A stretch of DNA of 64,000 nucleotides from Norana najaformis (Eukaryota > Annelida > Clitellata > Crassiclitellata > Hormogastridae): NCBI GenBank assembly GCA_964023275.1, contig OZ029915.1, positions 18,267,775 through 18,331,774 on the forward strand, given 5' to 3'. A program made the translations under genes and the position numbers. The notes beneath the pieces were generated by a model. It did no database searches and was not told the DNA's origin. It saw only the letters and a program-made list of their open reading frames with translations. Position 1 is the stretch's first letter. Every line of letters starts with the position of its first letter. Below, piece after piece: positions 63,780 through 64,000 of this stretch.

Positions 63780-64000
63780 GATTTAAGTTAATAATTTCTT
63801 TTAGTCTATTTCCATTGATAACATCATCCAACACGCGCTTATGCAAAGCACACGTTCTGTTTCGTGGTTTACATTAGCAACACAAGCTATTTCACTGCAA
63901 CGCCTTCTAGTGACGTCATTCCACCTTAAGCGGCATCTGGTAGTTGACTACAATTTAAGGGGCCCAATGTGAAACTCAAATGTTAATGTACATGTTTTTA

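Overview
The window is nuclear DNA from an intron-rich, AT-rich animal genome. It holds three split protein genes whose exons I could chain by reading frame and GT-AG splice sites, in introns packed with decayed transposons. A gene for a ciliary/flagellar tubulin-modifying enzyme (TTLL9), animal-style PEX5, and CR1/L2- and RTE-like LINEs, tRNA-derived SINEs, Harbinger, piggyBac, hAT and mariner-like elements together suggest an invertebrate metazoan with ciliated cells. The species cannot be fixed from the sequence. There is no operon, CRISPR array, rRNA or convincing tRNA gene.

Layout. (1) 644-12174, minus strand: first four coding exons of an RRM protein resembling hnRNP M/MYEF2; the rest lies beyond the left edge. 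Its 9-kb intron carries a 4.7-kb Harbinger/PIF element (1723-6380) with a broken transposase and an almost intact three-exon Myb/SANT-like partner gene, then LINE remnants. (2) 12175-15220: the divergent intergenic region, holding a nested repeat: a SINE-like repeat split by a long-TIR element that itself contains a LINE 3' end. (3) 15221-43219, plus strand: complete PEX5 in 15 coding exons, 562 residues, with the ubiquitination-site cysteine, one LVxEF and six WxxxF/Y PEX14-binding motifs and a full TPR domain, but no recognisable PEX7-binding box. Its introns contain three of the four non-autonomous piggyBac elements, a mariner-like MITE, a hAT-like MITE and an inverted, frameshifted copy of PEX5's own exon 7. 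(4) 43220-46088: convergent intergenic DNA with a tRNA-derived SINE. (5) 46089 to about 63779, minus strand: TTLL9, 12 supported exons plus a tentative first exon. Its introns hold the fourth piggyBac element, a long TA microsatellite and a hAT-like element.

The three host genes (RNA binding, peroxisomal import, axonemal tubulin glutamylation) have no obvious joint function; they are simply neighbours. The most unusual signals are the four piggyBac derivatives, which fall into two subfamilies with different ends and N-terminal fragments yet all carry 3-4 tandem copies of a related unit of about 370 bp, and the PEX5 exon 7 inverted duplication inside PEX5.
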